Origin: CAYZGU01 sp964478165
GTDB lineage: Bacteria; Poribacteria; WGA-4E; JAJDTR01
Direction of reading: 5' to 3'
Assembly (NCBI GenBank): GCA_964478165.1
Contig: CAYZGU010000020.1
Coordinates: 31,953-95,952, forward strand
Length of the DNA: 64,000 nt
Shown here: piece after piece, positions 62,499-64,000 of the stretch
Position numbering within the stretch: position 1 is the first letter of the stretch
How the letters are laid out: every line of letters starts with the position of its first letter
The notes under the pieces: model-generated
Seen by the model: only the letters and a program-made list of their open reading frames with translations
Database searches by the model: none
Told to the model about the DNA's origin: nothing
Translations under genes and position numbers: made by a program

Positions 62499-64000
62499 TT
62501 GTCCTGCACTGTTCCTAATCCAGAAGCCTTTTTCGGTTTTCAACTTGGTACGAATTACAAGATCGCGCGTTGGGATAAGATTGTCGAATATTTTAATGTG
62601 CTCCATAATTGTAGCGAAAAAATCCAGGTCATCAATATGGGACCAACAACCGAAGGCAACCCATTTCTCCTAGCGATTATTTCGTCTGAGCGAAATTTGG
62701 CAGACTTGGAGGAACTGCGAGGAATCAACTCACAGATTACTGATCCTCGAGGGTTATCTGAACTAAAGATTAATCGTTTGATTAGAAAAGGTCGTGCCGT
62801 GGTGTGCCAGAGCATGAGCCTGCATGCCAACGAGATTTCTGCCACACAGATGGCTTCAGAGTTAGCGTACGACCTTGTCACTGGAACGGATGAGGAAACT
62901 CAGCACATTCTTGAGAACACAATTTTTCTAATGGTTCCATGCTTTAACCCTGATGGTCAGCTAATGGTGACAGACTGGTACAACCAATACGTGGGTACCG
63001 AATATGAAGGGACGTTGATGCCCTGGCTGTACCATAAATACTGTGGTCATGACAACAACCGGGACGCGTTCATGCTTAATTTGGTGGAGTCTCAGTACAT
63101 GGCGCAAATCATGTTCCGGGAGTGGCGTCCACAAGTCTTCCAGGATCATCACGAGATGGGGGCCTACGGTCCACGACTATTCGTGGCTCCATATTGTGAA
63201 CCAATTCACCCGCACGGAGATCCCCTCGTATGGCGAGAATTAGGATGGTATGGGGGCCACATGGCCTACAAACTTGAAGAAGCTGGGTTGCGTGGCGTCA
63301 TTGATGGAGCTCTATTTGGTGGTTGGGCGCATCTCGGTTTTCACTGGATGGGCAACTACCATAATATTACCAGTATGTTGACTGAGACTGCGCAGGCTCG
63401 ACACGCAACGCCCATCTATATTCATCCGCATCAACTGACTGGAGATGGTGGCACGCTTCGTGGAATGCCTCACTATAAAGCGCAGACAAATTTTCCTAAT
63501 CCCTGGCCAGGAGGTTGGTGGACGTTGCGCGACATGATGGAGCAACAACTCGTTGCTTCAAAAGCGGTACTGCATCTTGCTGCTCGGTACCGTGAGACAG
63601 TACTGTACAATGCGGTACAGAAGGCGCTTAGACAGACACGGCGTGGTGCCGAGGAGAAATCTGCGGGGTTCTTTATTCGGACTGACCAGCATGATTCGCT
63701 GACGGTGACGATGCTAATGAACAAACTGCTACTCCAAGGTATCGATGTATATCGAACGCGTTATCGTGTAACGCTTGGTGATAGAACCTATCCGCAAGGG
63801 ACATACTTTGTGCCGGTGAACCAGCCGAAGCGGGGCGTAGTTAAGTCGCTTTTGGAACGCACCTTATTTCCTGACGATTCATGGACTCGATTTCAGAACG
63901 GAATGCCGAATCCACCATACGATATAGTGACGGAAACACTGGAAGAAAAGAAGGGTGTAAAAGCTCAACCGACGCCGGTGGATAGCAATGGGATTACGAC
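62499..64000 (+). CDS. M14-family zinc metallopeptidase, N-terminal part
   Basis: At least 500 residues; the gene continues past the window. Start TTG 62499 has AAGGGAGG six bases upstream, and no other start fits before an in-frame stop at 62448. Zinc ligands of the M14 carboxypeptidase fold are visible: LHANE (His109, Glu112) and a later His in FQDHHEMG (about 217). PCFNPDGQ and HDNNRDAFML lie between. The first residues PNPEAFFGFQLGTNYKIARW and PTTEGNP match secreted M14 proteins of this type, yet no signal peptide is seen at this start. It would cleave peptides from the C-terminus or a related substrate. Confidence 0.88.
   Translation, partial: MSCTVPNPEAFFGFQLGTNYKIARWDKIVEYFNVLHNCSEKIQVINMGPTTEGNPFLLAIISSERNLADLEELRGINSQITDPRGLSELKINRLIRKGRAVVCQSMSLHANEISATQMASELAYDLVTGTDEETQHILENTIFLMVPCFNPDGQLMVTDWYNQYVGTEYEGTLMPWLYHKYCGHDNNRDAFMLNLVESQYMAQIMFREWRPQVFQDHHEMGAYGPRLFVAPYCEPIHPHGDPLVWRELGWYGGHMAYKLEEAGLRGVIDGALFGGWAHLGFHWMGNYHNITSMLTETAQARHATPIYIHPHQLTGDGGTLRGMPHYKAQTNFPNPWPGGWWTLRDMMEQQLVASKAVLHLAARYRETVLYNAVQKALRQTRRGAEEKSAGFFIRTDQHDSLTVTMLMNKLLLQGIDVYRTRYRVTLGDRTYPQGTYFVPVNQPKRGVVKSLLERTLFPDDSWTRFQNGMPNPPYDIVTETLEEKKGVKAQPTPVDSNGIT

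Overview
The window is one contiguous stretch of a bacterial chromosome with moderate GC by eye. The cell is Gram-negative and diderm: it encodes LpxD (lipid A), BamA and a Skp/OmpH chaperone, a LolC-type/LolD lipoprotein exporter, apolipoprotein N-acyltransferase, a PorV/UPF0164-type outer-membrane protein and several lipoproteins. Combined with a full Bat (aerotolerance) cluster and archaeal-type ether-lipid genes (GGGP synthase plus a DGGGP-synthase-like UbiA enzyme), this points to the FCB group or a relative such as Candidatus Poribacteria. That placement is inference; there is no rRNA here to settle it. No prophage, insertion sequence or CRISPR array was seen. Coding runs are separated by unusually many 0.4-1.2 kb stretches without a convincing gene.

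Layout. 1-3353 (+): end of pdxJ, a HAD phosphatase, an FprA-type ferredoxin-NADP reductase and an RluB-type pseudouridine synthase. 3405-11388 (-): a secreted thioredoxin-TPR protein whose active site reads UGA-G-A-C, so probably a selenoprotein; a tiny zinc-ribbon protein; then mnmE, yidC, yidD, rnpA preceded by a lipoprotein and an HNH nuclease, and a RimI-type acetyltransferase. 11722-16152 (+): a PLP aminotransferase, two lipoproteins (one a zincin-like peptidase, one with a discoidin-like domain) and an SDR oxidoreductase. 16860-19342 (-): hpt, tilS and three tRNA genes with two terminators and a near-consensus promoter. 19467-20246: a tandem PurS-like protein and a divergent two-haem membrane cytochrome.

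20286-29391 (-) is the Bat locus: MoxR ATPase, DUF58, a BatD-like/DUF4381 protein, BatA, BatB, then after a 640 bp gap BatC-like TPR, BatD and BatE. 29900-34747 (-) is grpE-dnaK-dnaJ-prmA. 35908-43717 (-) is an envelope-lipid region: skp, lpxD, polysaccharide deacetylase, UbiA-family enzyme, DGGGP-synthase-like UbiA, SpoU methyltransferase and GGGP synthase. 44559-55020 (-): bamA, branched-chain aminotransferase, lolD, lolC-like, lysS, prfB with its programmed +1 frameshift, and lnt. 56054-59982 (+): a PorV-like protein, a DUF5683-like protein and aroA. 59988-62051 (-): an AI-2E-family permease and a cyclic-nucleotide-binding protein. 62499-64000 (+): an M14-family peptidase cut by the window end.

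Most notable are the UGA at the redox Cys of the thioredoxin protein with a hairpin just downstream, the GGGPS/DGGGPS pair beside standard LPS and outer-membrane genes, the intact prfB frameshift signal, two mutually exclusive hairpins around the lnt Shine-Dalgarno sequence, and a 16 bp palindrome over the probable aroA -35 box.
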